Shown here: positions 27,313-38,300 of the stretch, in pieces | Layout: each line of letters begins with the position of its first letter | Position numbering within the stretch: position 1 is the stretch's first letter | Source: Streptomyces sp. SCL15-4 | Lineage (GTDB): Bacteria > Actinomycetota > Actinomycetes > Streptomycetales > Streptomycetaceae | DNA: 64,000 nt | Reading direction: 5' to 3' | NCBI RefSeq assembly: GCF_033366695.1 | Contig: NZ_JAOBTQ010000001.1 | Location: forward strand, 5,828,001 to 5,892,000 | Notes under the pieces: generated by a model | Database searches by the model: none | Told to the model about the DNA's origin: nothing | The model's input: the letters and a program-made list of their open reading frames with translations, nothing else | Made by a program: the position numbers and the translations under genes

Positions 27313-28173
27313 TCAGGATTCCCTCGTCTCCTCCTCCAGGCTTTTCCGCGTCGCCGGGCCGTAGGCGCCCAAGGGGTCGTCCTTGATGCCACGGGCCAGT
27401 TGGTAGTTGCGCACGGCGTCCTCCAGGGGCCGGTTGTAGACGCCGTCGATCCGGTCACCGTAGAGATTCAGCCGGCGCAGGCGCTGCTGGAGTTCCGTCA
27501 CCTCCGGGCCGGTGTCGCCGCGCCGCAGCACCGGGGCCGCCGCCGGTGTGGGCGGCGCAGTGGACGAGGCGGAGGCGGACGGGGTGGGCGAGAGGGTGCG
27601 GGACGGGGTCGGCGTGGGGGCCGGGGACGTGCGGGTCGGTGACGGGGCCGGGGTGGCCGGGGCAGGCGAGGACGGCAGGGGAGCGGGCGGGGGCGCCGGG
27701 GGCACCGGTGCCCTGGACGACGCGGCCGGCGTCGTCGGCCCGGCCGGGATGCTCTGCCTGATCTCCCGGGCCGCCCGGTCGTGGGCGGGGGTCCGGTAGG
27801 AGACCAGGGCGAAGGCGGTCGCCGCCAGCAGGGCCACGCCGACGCCCGTGCCCGCCAGCAGCACCGTACGGCGCGAGCGCGGCCGGGGGTCGGCGGCGTA
27901 CTCCTCCGGGGCGGGCGGCCGGAGGGCGGGTGCCGGTGGCGGCGGGGGTCCGGTCACGCCGGTGTCCAGGAGCGGAGGGGACATGGTCGCCGGTGCCGCC
28001 GTGACGTACGGGCGTATCCGCAGCGGATCGAAGTCCTCCGCCGCCGCCGCTTCCGCCGTGCGCGTCTCGCGCAGCGCCTCGGCCGCGCGCTCGGTGCAGT
28101 CGCACGCCGGCGTGTTGTCCGGCCCCCTCGGCGTCCCGCACTCCGGGCACGTGGTGCCCCGTTCTCCCGTCAC
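27313..28173 (-). CDS. Membrane protein with peptidoglycan-binding domain
   Basis: This 286-residue protein opens with a small zinc-ribbon-like motif (CPECGTPRGPDNTPACDC) at about residues 9-26 and then a Pro-rich cytoplasmic stretch. One membrane helix follows (TVLLAGTGVGVALLAATAFALV, about 104-125), then an extended Pro/Ser/Thr/Ala region (residues ~140-215). A PG_binding_1 domain closes the protein (GDTGPEVTELQQRLRRLNLYGDRIDGVYNRPLEDAVRNYQ). The layout is a cytoplasmic sensor-like part joined to a wall-binding outer domain. The start is ATG/GTG at 28171-28173. Function unknown beyond wall attachment. Confidence 0.85.
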   Translation of the reverse strand: MTGERGTTCPECGTPRGPDNTPACDCTERAAEALRETRTAEAAAAEDFDPLRIRPYVTAAPATMSPPLLDTGVTGPPPPPAPALRPPAPEEYAADPRPRSRRTVLLAGTGVGVALLAATAFALVSYRTPAHDRAAREIRQSIPAGPTTPAASSRAPVPPAPPPAPLPSSPAPATPAPSPTRTSPAPTPTPSRTLSPTPSASASSTAPPTPAAAPVLRRGDTGPEVTELQQRLRRLNLYGDRIDGVYNRPLEDAVRNYQLARGIKDDPLGAYGPATRKSLEEETRES

Positions 28174-28250
28174 GCCCGTGTCCCCTCCCCTCGGGAACTT
28201 CAGAGGTTATGCGGACGACCGCCGTTTCCGCAGGACTCGACAGGCCATAA

Positions 28251-30879
<2,629 letters not shown>

Positions 30880-30981
30880 TGTGGTGCGCGGGCCGTCGTT
30901 TGTGGACCGGGTTCCGGGTCACCCGGGGAGTGAACCGGCCGGCGGGGCCGGTCCCCGATCGGAAGGGGTCGGAAGGCAACC

Positions 30982-31635
30982 ATGTCCACTTGGCTGATCA
31001 TTCTGCTGATCGTGATCGCGGCGGTCGTGGTCCTCGGCGCGGTCGGGCTCGTCGCCCGGCAGGCCCGCGGCCGGCGCGGCGGGCCGAGCCTGAAGCAGCG
31101 CTTCGGGCCTGAGTACGAGCGGGCCGTCGCCATGCACGACGGCGACACCAAGGCGGCCGAACGGGAGCTGGCCGAGCGCGTCGAACGCCATGGCGAACTG
31201 CGGGAACGGCCGCTGGAGGGGGCCGAGCGGCAGCGGTACGCGGATCTCTGGACGGGCGTACAGGAACGGTTCGTGGACTCGCCGAAGGAGGCGGTGGCCG
31301 AGGCCGACCGGCTGCTCGCGCAGCTCGCGGCGGCGCGCGGCTACCCGGACGGCGGTCGGTACGAGGAGCAGGCCGACGCGCTGTCCGTGCACCACGCCGA
31401 GCACGTCGACGGCTACCGGCGGCTGCACCGGGTGGCGCGCGCGGGCGGTGGGACCGAGGAGCTGCGGTCCGCGCTGCTCGGCGGACGCGCCCTGTTCGAC
31501 GACCTGACCGGCACGGAGCCGGACCGGCACCGGGCGTCCGCCGGAACGAGCGCCACGGCGTCCGGCGGCAGCCGCTCCCACACCCGTTCGCACACGCCGT
31601 GGGCCCTGCACCGGAGCCGACCGAAGGAGAGCTGA
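30982..31635 (+). CDS. Membrane-anchored protein of unknown function (first of a related pair)
   Basis: This 217-residue protein has an N-terminal anchor (WLIILLIVIAAVVVLGAVGLVA, 4-25) and a mostly helical, charged body. A central block reads YADLWTGVQERFVDSPKEAVAEADRLLAQL and a later one GGGTEELRSALLGGRALFDDL. The same two blocks recur in the next gene, so the pair forms a two-member family. The ATG at 30982 follows GGAAGG. The stop is only five bases ahead of the next start, so the two are cotranscribed. The function is unknown. Confidence 0.78.
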   Translation: MSTWLIILLIVIAAVVVLGAVGLVARQARGRRGGPSLKQRFGPEYERAVAMHDGDTKAAERELAERVERHGELRERPLEGAERQRYADLWTGVQERFVDSPKEAVAEADRLLAQLAAARGYPDGGRYEEQADALSVHHAEHVDGYRRLHRVARAGGGTEELRSALLGGRALFDDLTGTEPDRHRASAGTSATASGGSRSHTRSHTPWALHRSRPKES

Positions 31636-31640
31636 CCATC

Positions 31641-32792
31641 ATGCGGGACATGACGAGCGGCCCCGGCGACGACCGCCACCGCACCGAACGCCTCTCCCGG
31701 GCCCCGGGCGAGGAATGGACACCGGAACAGGACACACCGGACACGGACGAGTCTTCCTCGGGCCGGCGGACCACCAGAAGGCCCCGCTCGGAGGAGCGCC
31801 TCCCGGGCGAACCGGGCCGGGCTCCGAGCGCGGGCGAGGCCTGGACCTCGGGGGAGGGCACGAGCGGTACGGAAGGTTCGGGCGGACGGATACCGGGCGG
31901 GGAAGCGGCGGCCGGCCGGCTCACCGGCTCCACCGGTCGCGGCCGCGAGGGCCTGACCGGCGACGACCGCGCTCCCGAGGACACTCCGGCGCCGCCTCCG
32001 GGCCCGGCGGGCCTGGGCGCGGAGAACACGCGGCGGCCCGGTGGAGAGGCATCGACCCGATACGGACACGCCTCGCCGGACACTCCGGCGCCGCCTCCGG
32101 GACCGGCGGGTATGGAAGGGCTGCGGCCGGGGACCGAGGGCAGGGGCTCGGAGAGCGCGCGGAGGACCGGCGGTGAGGGCTTCGGCGATCGTTCCCGGGG
32201 CGGCGGCGAAGGCCTGACCGGTGACGGCCGGGCTTCCGGGGACGCACCGGCGCCGGCCGGGGCCGGTACGGAAGGGCCGGGGTCCGGCGACGGGTTCGGG
32301 GCCAGTCATCGTGCGGAGCGTGAGGCGATCTCGGAGGAGGACCGGATGCCCGACAACGGCCTGGGCGCGCCCGCTCCCGGCGAGGCGTCCCGGCGCGAGG
32401 CGACGACCGCCGACACCCCGGGCCGCGACACCTGGCCCACGGCACCGGGCGCCCCGTCCGGCGACGCGCCCGGCCCGGACACCGGACGCGGCACCTCGGG
32501 CCAGGCTTCTCCGCTGCTCGCCGGAGAGGAGGTCCAGGAGTGGGAGCGGCGGCTGCGAGAGGTCGTCGCGGGGTTCGTGGACCATCCGAAGGGCGCCGTG
32601 GAGCAGGCCGACCGGACCATGGAGGAGATCGCCGCCCGGTTCAGCGAAGCGGTGGCGCGGCGCCGTCGCACGCTGCGGACGTCCTGGGAGGGCGCCGAGG
32701 AGCACGGGCCCGGTGCCGGGACCGACACCGAGCAACTGCGGCTCGCGCTGCGGGACTACCGGGAACTCGCGCAACGGCTCCTGCACGGCTGA
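31641..32792 (+). CDS. Protein with long disordered region and C-terminal domain shared with upstream gene
   Basis: About 280 of its 383 residues form a low-complexity region rich in Gly, Arg, Glu, Pro and Thr. Short imperfect repeats appear (DTPAPPPGPAG twice, EGLTGD twice). The last ~95 residues (VQEWERRLREVVAGFVDHPKGAVEQADRTMEEIAARF and GTDTEQLRLALRDYRELAQRL) align with the soluble part of the preceding protein. This suggests a duplicated domain with an added disordered arm. No membrane segment. The ATG at 31641 sits after GAAGGAGAG. Function unknown; perhaps it binds the membrane partner. Confidence 0.72.
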   Translation: MRDMTSGPGDDRHRTERLSRAPGEEWTPEQDTPDTDESSSGRRTTRRPRSEERLPGEPGRAPSAGEAWTSGEGTSGTEGSGGRIPGGEAAAGRLTGSTGRGREGLTGDDRAPEDTPAPPPGPAGLGAENTRRPGGEASTRYGHASPDTPAPPPGPAGMEGLRPGTEGRGSESARRTGGEGFGDRSRGGGEGLTGDGRASGDAPAPAGAGTEGPGSGDGFGASHRAEREAISEEDRMPDNGLGAPAPGEASRREATTADTPGRDTWPTAPGAPSGDAPGPDTGRGTSGQASPLLAGEEVQEWERRLREVVAGFVDHPKGAVEQADRTMEEIAARFSEAVARRRRTLRTSWEGAEEHGPGAGTDTEQLRLALRDYRELAQRLLHG

Positions 32793-32806
32793 ACGCGTGA
32801 ACGGCC

Positions 32807-32873
32807 AGGGCCTGTCCGACAATTCGCGCCGTCGCCCGAAGCGCGGCGGACGGGAATCGTCAGGCAGGCCCTA
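32807..32873. repeat. Dispersed inverted-repeat element, copy 1
   Basis: The ends AGGGCCTGTCCGACAATT and AATCGTCAGGCAGGCCCT are imperfect inverted repeats around a GC-rich centre. A second copy lies at 44855-44912 with matching end sequences. The last bases (CCCTAG) supply the TAG stop of the DUF1992 gene on the minus strand. It may act as a two-way terminator. Confidence 0.75.
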
Positions 32874-33302
32874 GGTCGCGGCCGGGTCCGTGCCACCGGC
32901 GGCGGTCCTGCGCTGCCGCCATTCCCGTACGACCTCCTCGACGTCGTACGGCTTCTTGCCCAGCGGCGGCCCGGGCGGCGGCTTGAACATCATGTCGCGG
33001 ATCCTGACGTTGACGTCCTCGATGAGCTTGCGGGCGATCCGCTCCGAGGGCGCCGCGTACGCCGCCGCGAGCGCGTCCTCCGCCTCCTTGCGCAAGGCCA
33101 GCGCGGGCGGCAGGAAGGCCAGTCCTTCCCGGGCCATCTTCCGCTTGACCCACCACAGTTCGTCGTACGTGGAGTCGACCTCTGCCGGCAGCGGCGTCCC
33201 GGCCCCGGGCAGCGCCTCGAACTCCCCGCGCCTCTGTGCGTCTCGGATCTGCCTGTCCACCCAGGAGTCGAACGGAACGCCCGGTGGCTTTCGCTCGGTC
33301 AT
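32871..33302 (-). CDS. DUF1992 (DnaJ-like C member 28 type) protein
   Basis: This 143-residue protein opens TERKPPGVPFDSWVDRQIRDAQRRGEFEALPGAGTPLP, the classic DUF1992 start also seen in DNAJC28 proteins. It continues DELWWVKRKMAREGLAFLPPALALRKE. A helical protein with a proline-rich end (MMFKPPPGPPLGKKPY); the function is unknown. The start is the ATG at 33300-33302. Its stop codon comes from the dispersed repeat. Confidence 0.88.
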   Translation of the reverse strand: MTERKPPGVPFDSWVDRQIRDAQRRGEFEALPGAGTPLPAEVDSTYDELWWVKRKMAREGLAFLPPALALRKEAEDALAAAYAAPSERIARKLIEDVNVRIRDMMFKPPPGPPLGKKPYDVEEVVREWRQRRTAAGGTDPAAT

Positions 33303-33415
33303 GGCCCCATTGTGCCGGACGCCACCGTGCCGGTCGTCTTATCATGCGGCGACGGATGCGGCGGCCCGCCCGCCGCGACGCACCGCCGCACATGGACGTT
33401 TCAGGGGGAACGCTC

Positions 33416-33808
33416 GTGCTCGAACTCACCATGGTCGCCGTCTCCGGGACGGACGCGGGCGCCACGGCCGGCATGACGCTGGCCGAGGTGCCCAGCGCGC
33501 CCGGCACCGCGCTGCGCGTCGGCCGGGACGGGGCGGTGTGCCGGCTGGTCACTCCGGAGGACTGGCTCTTCGTCTCCCGCGTCCACCTGGAGTTCCACTG
33601 TGCCCCGGACGGCACCTGGCAGCTGACCTGGCTGCGCGGCTCCCAGCCCGATCCGGCCTCCGAGGTCCGGCTCGGCCACGGCCCGCACGTCCGGTCCGTC
33701 GGCTACGGCGAGACCGTGCCGCTGCCGCGCGGCGGATCCGGCGAGATCGTGGTCCAGGACCGGTCCGGGCCGCGCAGCGTCAGCGTCGGGTTCTTCCACG
33801 AGGCGTGA
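33416..33808 (+). CDS. FHA-domain-like protein
   Basis: This 130-residue protein shows FHA landmarks: LRVGRDGAVCRLVTPEDWLFVSRVHLEFHCAPDGTWQLTWLRGS. The G-R and S-R-x-H residues correspond to the phosphothreonine-binding loops. The N-terminal strand (MLELTMVAVSGTDAG) and the C-terminal strands fit one FHA domain alone. It could read a Ser/Thr kinase signal, although no kinase is near. GTG at 33416 with GGGGGA six bases before was chosen; in-frame starts further upstream lack ribosome sites. Confidence in the fold is moderate. Confidence 0.7.
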   Translation: MLELTMVAVSGTDAGATAGMTLAEVPSAPGTALRVGRDGAVCRLVTPEDWLFVSRVHLEFHCAPDGTWQLTWLRGSQPDPASEVRLGHGPHVRSVGYGETVPLPRGGSGEIVVQDRSGPRSVSVGFFHEA

Positions 33809-33826
33809 ACCGCACCGGACGCGCGC

Positions 33827-34498
33827 TCAGTCCTGCACCCGCGCCAGCGCGAAGCCGTCGTAGCCCTTGAGGCCGACCGTCTGGATGGCCGTACCGCTCA
33901 GCCGCGGGTGCGAGCCGATCAGTTCCAGCGCGGCGCGGGTGCCGAGCACGTCCGGTTCGGTGCTGCGCGCGTCGGCCACCCGTCCTGCGCGCACCACGTT
34001 GTCCAGGATGATCAGGCTGCCCGCCCGGGTGAGCTTGAGCGCCCATTCCACGTAGTGCCGGTTGTTCGCCTTGTCCGCGTCGATGAAGACCAGGTCGAAG
34101 GGGGCCGGGTTCTCGTCGGCGAGCTTGGGCAGCGACTCCAGGGCCGGGCCGACCCGCACCTCCACGATCCGCTCCAGCCCGGCCCGGGAGATGTTGCGGA
34201 CGGCGACATCGGCGTGTTTGGCGTTGTACTCCAGCGAGACCAGCCTGCCGTCCTCCGGCAGCGCGCGGCCCAGCCAGATCGTGCTGTACCCGCCGAGCGT
34301 GCCGATCTCCAGCACGTGCCGGGCGCCCTGTGTCAGGGCGAGGAGGTGGAGGAGCTTGCCCTGCGCGGCCGTGACGGCGATCGGCGGCAGCCCGGCGGTC
34401 TCGCTGTCCCGCAGGGCCGCCCGCAGCGCCTCGTCGTCCGGTGAGAGATGGCTGGTGAAGTAGTCGTCGACGTCGACCCAGAGCTGCGACCCGCTCAT
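33827..34498 (-). CDS. O-methyltransferase (caffeoyl-CoA OMT-like, class I SAM)
   Basis: This 223-residue SAM-dependent enzyme has motif I VLEIGTLGGYSTIWLGRAL near residue 64 and the metal-linked motif FDLVFIDADKANNRHYVEWAL near 136. The LIILDNVVRAGRV block near 162 completes the catechol/caffeoyl-CoA O-methyltransferase group. It usually methylates phenolic hydroxyls with Mg2+. The start is ATG at 34496-34498; the frame upstream looks antisense-like. Probably a generic detoxification or tailoring enzyme; the substrate is unknown. Confidence 0.92.
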   Translation of the reverse strand: MSGSQLWVDVDDYFTSHLSPDDEALRAALRDSETAGLPPIAVTAAQGKLLHLLALTQGARHVLEIGTLGGYSTIWLGRALPEDGRLVSLEYNAKHADVAVRNISRAGLERIVEVRVGPALESLPKLADENPAPFDLVFIDADKANNRHYVEWALKLTRAGSLIILDNVVRAGRVADARSTEPDVLGTRAALELIGSHPRLSGTAIQTVGLKGYDGFALARVQD

Positions 34499-34622
34499 AG
34501 CGCCTGCTGCCTTTCCCGAGTGTCTTCCGGAGGCTGTTCCGCCCTGCACGTCCGATGATCCCAGCAGACGGGCCCGAACGGGGGAGTTACCCGGCGGCCG
34601 GCGTCCCACGCGGGTACGGCAG

Positions 34623-34657
34623 AGGCCCGCGGCCGGAAGGAATCCGGCCGCGGGCCT
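34623..34657. terminator. Hairpin after ProP-like transporter gene
   Basis: A perfect 15-bp stem (AGGCCCGCGGCCGGA and its complement) with a 5-base loop lies 24 bases beyond the end of the transporter gene on the minus strand. It should end that transcript before the methyltransferase gene. Confidence 0.85.
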
Positions 34658-34681
34658 GTGAAGAACGGCGGGCGGGAGCGG

Positions 34682-36052
34682 TCAGCTGCCCTCGACCGAC
34701 GGTGCGGAGCCCGGCAGCGGGCGGCCCGCCGACTCCGACATCCGCCAGACGGCGAACCCGCCCACGACGGCGGCGGCCATCATGTAGTACGCGGGCATCA
34801 TCATGTTGCCGGTCGCGCCGATCAGCGCGGTGACGACGAGCGGGGTCGTACCGCCGAACAGGGACACGGACACGTTGAAGCCGATGGACAGAGAGCCGTA
34901 GCGCACCCGGGTCGGGAAGAGCGCGGGCAGCGCGGCCGGCATGGCGGCGGTGAAGCACACCAGCAGCAGGCCCAGCGCGGCCATGCCCAGGCCGACCGCG
35001 AGCAGGCTGCCCTGGCGGATCAGCAGCAGGGCCGGGACGGACAGCAGCAGGAAGCCCGCGCAGCCCGCCGCGATCACCGGACGGCGGCCGATCCGGTCGG
35101 TGAGCGCACCGGCGAACGGCTGGACGATCATCATCAGGGCCATCACGCCGAGCACGACCAGCAGGCCGTGCGTCTCGTCGTACTTCAGCTCGCTGGTGAG
35201 GTAGCTCGGCATGTACGACAGCAGCATGTAGTCGGTGACGTTGAAGACCAGCACCAGGCCCATGCAGATCAGCAGCGCCTTCCACTGGCCCGCGACCATG
35301 TCGCGCAGCGGCACCTTGGGCCGCGCCTCGGCCTTCTCCAGCTGCGCGGCGAACGCCGGGGTCTCCTCCAGGCGCATCCGCAGGTACAGGCCGATGATGC
35401 CCATCGGGCCCGCGATCAGGAACGGGATGCGCCAGCCCCAGGAGAGCAGGTCCTCGGAGGACAGCAGGGCGGTCATCAGGGTGACCAGGCCCGCGCCGCC
35501 GATGTAGCCGGCGAGCGTGCCGAACTCCAGCCAGCTGCCGAAGAAGCCGCGCTTCTTGTCCGGCGCGTACTCCGCGATGAAGGTGGACGCGCCCGCGTAC
35601 TCGCCGCCGGTGGAGAAGCCCTGCACCAGCCGTGCGGCCAGCAGCAGGAGCGGCGCGCCGACGCCGATCACCGAGTAGGACGGGATCAGGCCGATGGCGA
35701 ACGTGCCCGCCGCCATCATGATCATGGTGACGGCGAGGACCTTCTGACGGCCGATGCGGTCGCCCAGCGGACCGAAGACCATGCCGCCCAGCGGCCGGAC
35801 CAGGAAGGCCGCCGCGAAGGCACCGAACGTGGACAGCAACTGCGCGGTGGGGTTGCCGGACGGGAAGAAGACCTTGCCCAGGGTGACCGCGATGTAGCTG
35901 TAGACACCGAAGTCGAACCATTCCATGGCATTGCCGAGCGCGGCCGCCTTGACGGCGCGCCTGACCAGTGCGGGGTCGGTGACGGTGACGCTGCGGGCCT
36001 TGGCGGTCCGGCGGGTCGTCGGACGCGGGGTGACGGCAGTGGCGGTCGCCAA
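34682..36052 (-). CDS. MHS-family (ProP-like) metabolite:H+ symporter
   Basis: This 456-residue 12-helix MFS transporter belongs to the metabolite:H+ symporter branch. It has LGNAMEWFDFGVYSYIAVTLG near residue 39, MVFGPLGDRIGRQKVLAVTM (motif A) and LLLAARLVQGFSTGGEYAGASTF near 140. The last is typical of ProP, KgtP and related symporters. ProP-type proteins take up betaine, proline or ectoine; others take dicarboxylates, so the substrate is not assigned. The start is TTG at 36050-36052 (AAGGTAGG about 13 bases upstream); the N-terminal 25 residues are not conserved-looking. Terminated by the hairpin at 34623-34657. Confidence 0.9.
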   Translation of the reverse strand: MATATAVTPRPTTRRTAKARSVTVTDPALVRRAVKAAALGNAMEWFDFGVYSYIAVTLGKVFFPSGNPTAQLLSTFGAFAAAFLVRPLGGMVFGPLGDRIGRQKVLAVTMIMMAAGTFAIGLIPSYSVIGVGAPLLLLAARLVQGFSTGGEYAGASTFIAEYAPDKKRGFFGSWLEFGTLAGYIGGAGLVTLMTALLSSEDLLSWGWRIPFLIAGPMGIIGLYLRMRLEETPAFAAQLEKAEARPKVPLRDMVAGQWKALLICMGLVLVFNVTDYMLLSYMPSYLTSELKYDETHGLLVVLGVMALMMIVQPFAGALTDRIGRRPVIAAGCAGFLLLSVPALLLIRQGSLLAVGLGMAALGLLLVCFTAAMPAALPALFPTRVRYGSLSIGFNVSVSLFGGTTPLVVTALIGATGNMMMPAYYMMAAAVVGGFAVWRMSESAGRPLPGSAPSVEGS

Positions 36053-36452
36053 AACGGGGCTCGCCTACCTTTCGACGGGGACAGGGTCGGGCCCGCCGAC
36101 GGCGACGATGACGTGCGCGGGGCCGAAAATCGACCATAGGCGGCTTCTGCGGCTTACGTACTGTATGCATTTAGGTGCGCAGTGCAGCGAAACCGCCGGT
36201 ACGCAGGTACGTCTGCCCCCTCATCCAAGGTCATTCCTGCTGGTCAGTGTGATCCTTATCGCGCCTCCGGCGTGCAACCGGGGCCGTACGGGACCGTAGC
36301 GATCCGGACATGTGCCGGTGCCGTAGCCGAGGCTCCACCCGGCTCTGGGGCCGTACCGACTTCAGGTGACGGCAGCCGAGGCGACGCCTCCTCCGGGCCG
36401 CCCGCGGGTATGGCTCATGCGGCAGTGGCGGACAAGAGTGAAGGAGTCCTTC
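36053..36452. other. Divergent intergenic region between ProP-like gene and lectin-like gene
   Basis: About 400 bases lie between divergent starts. I see no gene and no structured RNA. The part near 36155-36180 (TACTGTATGCATTTAGGTGCG) is A/T-rich and may carry the transporter promoter. Confidence 0.4.
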
Positions 36453-36953
36453 GTGAACAAGACCAGGACGCGTGCGGTCGTCGCTCTGCTGGGCGCCGGG
36501 CTGCTGGCTTCCAGCGCACTGACGGGGCAGGCGGCGGCGCAGTCCGGGCTGGTGCTGGAGAACGTCGCCAATCCCGGATACGTCCTCGACAACGACGCCG
36601 GCCGGGGAGAGGACTCCGGTGTCCTGGTCTACGACCGGCACGGCGGGCCGAACCAGGTGTGGGAGGTGAACCCCGAAGGCGGCAACACGGTCCAGATCGT
36701 GCAGCGGATCGGCGGCCGGGAACTGTGCGCCTCCGCCGTGTTCAACGGCATCGCCGAAGTGTCCATGCAGAGCTGTGGCGACAACGGGTCGGTGACGTGG
36801 TGGACCCAGATCGCCGTGGGCGGCAACCGCTGGGTCTACCGGAACAGCGCCCAGCACAAATGCCTGGCGGCCATCCGGCTCAACGGTCCGGTCGAACTCG
36901 TCGACTGCGCCTACGGGGACCAGGAGCAGCAGTGGATCAAACGCGCCGGGTGA
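36453..36953 (+). CDS. Secreted ricin-type beta-trefoil lectin-like protein
   Basis: This 166-residue exported protein has a signal peptide to about residue 30 (MNKTRTRAVVALLGAGLL... ending QAAAQ). A beta-trefoil follows, with the repeats PNQVWEVNPEGG and EQQWIKRAG that match the Q-x-W motif, and with LVLENVANPGYVLDND. Four cysteines (ELCASAV, MQSCGD, HKCLAAI, VDCAYG) fit two disulfides. Without a catalytic partner it may bind sugars on its own. GTG at 36453 with AAGGAG six bases ahead was chosen over the ATG at 36366, since the signal peptide begins there. Confidence 0.82.
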   Translation: MNKTRTRAVVALLGAGLLASSALTGQAAAQSGLVLENVANPGYVLDNDAGRGEDSGVLVYDRHGGPNQVWEVNPEGGNTVQIVQRIGGRELCASAVFNGIAEVSMQSCGDNGSVTWWTQIAVGGNRWVYRNSAQHKCLAAIRLNGPVELVDCAYGDQEQQWIKRAG

Positions 36954-37106
36954 GGTGGAGTGCCGTCCGGGGCCCGGAAGCGTCCTCCTCTTCCTATGGC
37001 ATGAACTATCACTTGTTCGAGTGATACACCGGACTGATTACTTTATTCTCTCCGTCCGGTGGGATGTCCCCTTCCGAGGGCTGCAACGGAAAAGGGGACA
37101 CCGCTC

Positions 37107-37427
37107 ATGATCCGCATCGCACGTCTGGCCAGACTCGTCCTGTCGGCCGGCGCGGCGGCCGTACTGGCCGTCGGCCTGACCTCCAGCGCGGAGGCCGCCA
37201 CCGGGAGGATCCGGTACATCAGCGCCGCCGGACAGGAATTCCAGATCGACAACCCGCCGGACAACGTCTGCCTCAACCTCCGGGTCCGCGCACGGATCCT
37301 GGTCAACGAGACGAACAAGACGGTGAGCTACTTCTTCAACGCGAACTGCGCCAACTTCACCGGCAACCTGGACCCCGGCAGGGCGGTGTCCTACCAGAAC
37401 CCCCTGTCCGTGCGTGTCATCGGCTGA
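37107..37427 (+). CDS. Small secreted protein, possible beta/gamma-crystallin-like fold
   Basis: This 106-residue protein has a signal peptide (IARLARLVLSAGAAAVLAVGLTSSAEA). The ~75-residue mature part is beta-rich, with two cysteines (NVCLNL and NANCANF). The text TNKTVSYFFNANCANFTGNLDPG loosely resembles small beta/gamma-crystallin-like proteins of Streptomyces; this is a weak guess. The ATG at 37107 follows AAAAGGGGA. An A/T-rich region upstream has a 7-bp inverted repeat TATCACT...AGTGATA (37007-37026), possibly an operator. Its end overlaps the convergent anti-sigma-type gene by 11 bases. Confidence 0.7.
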   Translation: MIRIARLARLVLSAGAAAVLAVGLTSSAEAATGRIRYISAAGQEFQIDNPPDNVCLNLRVRARILVNETNKTVSYFFNANCANFTGNLDPGRAVSYQNPLSVRVIG

Positions 37428-37788
37428 GTTCGTCGCCGGACGCCGTGGGGGCGCCGTGGCACTCGAACCAGACCGTCTTGCCGCCGCCGGCGCTCGGCGA
37501 CACGCCCCACGTGTCCACCACGGCGTCCAGCAGCGCCGGGCCCCGGCCGCCCTCCAGGTGCGGGAGAGCGGCGTGGCCGTCGGTCACCTCGGCACGCACC
37601 CCGGACGCCTCCCGGGCCACGACCACCCGGCAGCGGCGGTCGGGCACGTGCCGTACGACGTTGGTGACCAGCTCGCTCACGCCCAGCTCCACGGCGAACG
37701 TCAGCGGCTCCGGGCTCCACTCGCACAGCAGCGAGCGGACGATCCGGCGGATGCGGCGCACGGAGTGCTCGCCGACGGTGATTTCCAA
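37417..37788 (-). CDS. RsbW-like anti-sigma factor / ATP-binding protein
   Basis: This 123-residue protein has a GHKL ATPase fold as in anti-sigma factors: ELGVSELVTNVVRHVPDRRCRVVVARE carries the N box. The lid region has GGRGPALLDAVVDTWGVSPSAGGGKTVWFECH. In Streptomyces dozens of such proteins exist, acting as anti-sigma or partner-switch kinases. The start is TTG at 37786-37788 with GGGGGTGGG upstream. No sigma factor is adjacent. Confidence 0.85.
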   Translation of the reverse strand: MEITVGEHSVRRIRRIVRSLLCEWSPEPLTFAVELGVSELVTNVVRHVPDRRCRVVVAREASGVRAEVTDGHAALPHLEGGRGPALLDAVVDTWGVSPSAGGGKTVWFECHGAPTASGDELSR

Positions 37789-37929
37789 AAGTACCCACCC
37801 CCTGGAGTTCAGTCAGCGGGTGGACGCGGCCCTGGGGACGGAGGGAGCGCCGACTCGGCTCGTCGAGCTGGTGCTCCGTAGCCAACTTCCGGCGTGGTTC
37901 CGTCGCGAGGACGGCGGCGGTGCGGCGCG

Positions 37930-38121
37930 GGGAGCGGTGGCCGGTGTCGCCAGGGTCTGCCGGGTCCGGCGGCGGCGCGAGCCCCGGCCGTGCCGGACCG
38001 TGATCCGGCCGCCGGTCATCGCGCCCAGCAGGAAGCAGCACAGGGACGTGGCCGTGTGGGGCACGGAGAAGCCGGGGGCGCCGGTGGCGGCGAAACCGAG
38101 GATGACGACGTCGCCGGTCAT
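37930..38121 (-). pseudogene. Remnant of a DUF1275 (YoaK-like) membrane protein
   Basis: Reading on the minus strand, NMTGDVVILGFAATGAPGF and then SVPHTATSLCCFLLGAMTGG match the second and third helical segments of Streptomyces DUF1275 proteins. The expected first helix before the MTG motif is missing, replaced by Pro-rich sequence. After RRRRTRQTLA the homology is lost, suggesting frameshift or deletion, whereas full members have over 200 residues. I see no start or ribosome site for it. Taken as a degraded gene; the assignment is by memory of the family. Confidence 0.5.
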
Positions 38122-38300
38122 GTTGGGGGTGGGGCGGGGCACGCCGGGGGCGGGGGGCAGCCCGTATGGCGGAGGCCCCGTATATGCGCGTGCCCCCGCC
38201 GGGTGGGCGGGGGTGCGGAAGTGTGGGGTGCGGCCGGTGGGCCGCTGTGAGGGGCGGCGGCGATGGTGGTGCGCCTGGCCCCTCGAGGGGTGCTGTCGGC

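Noticed and set aside
31700..32500. CRISPR-like or satellite repeats in the low-complexity gene
   Set aside because: The repeats are short, imperfect and in frame, reflecting repeated protein words; no equal spacers.
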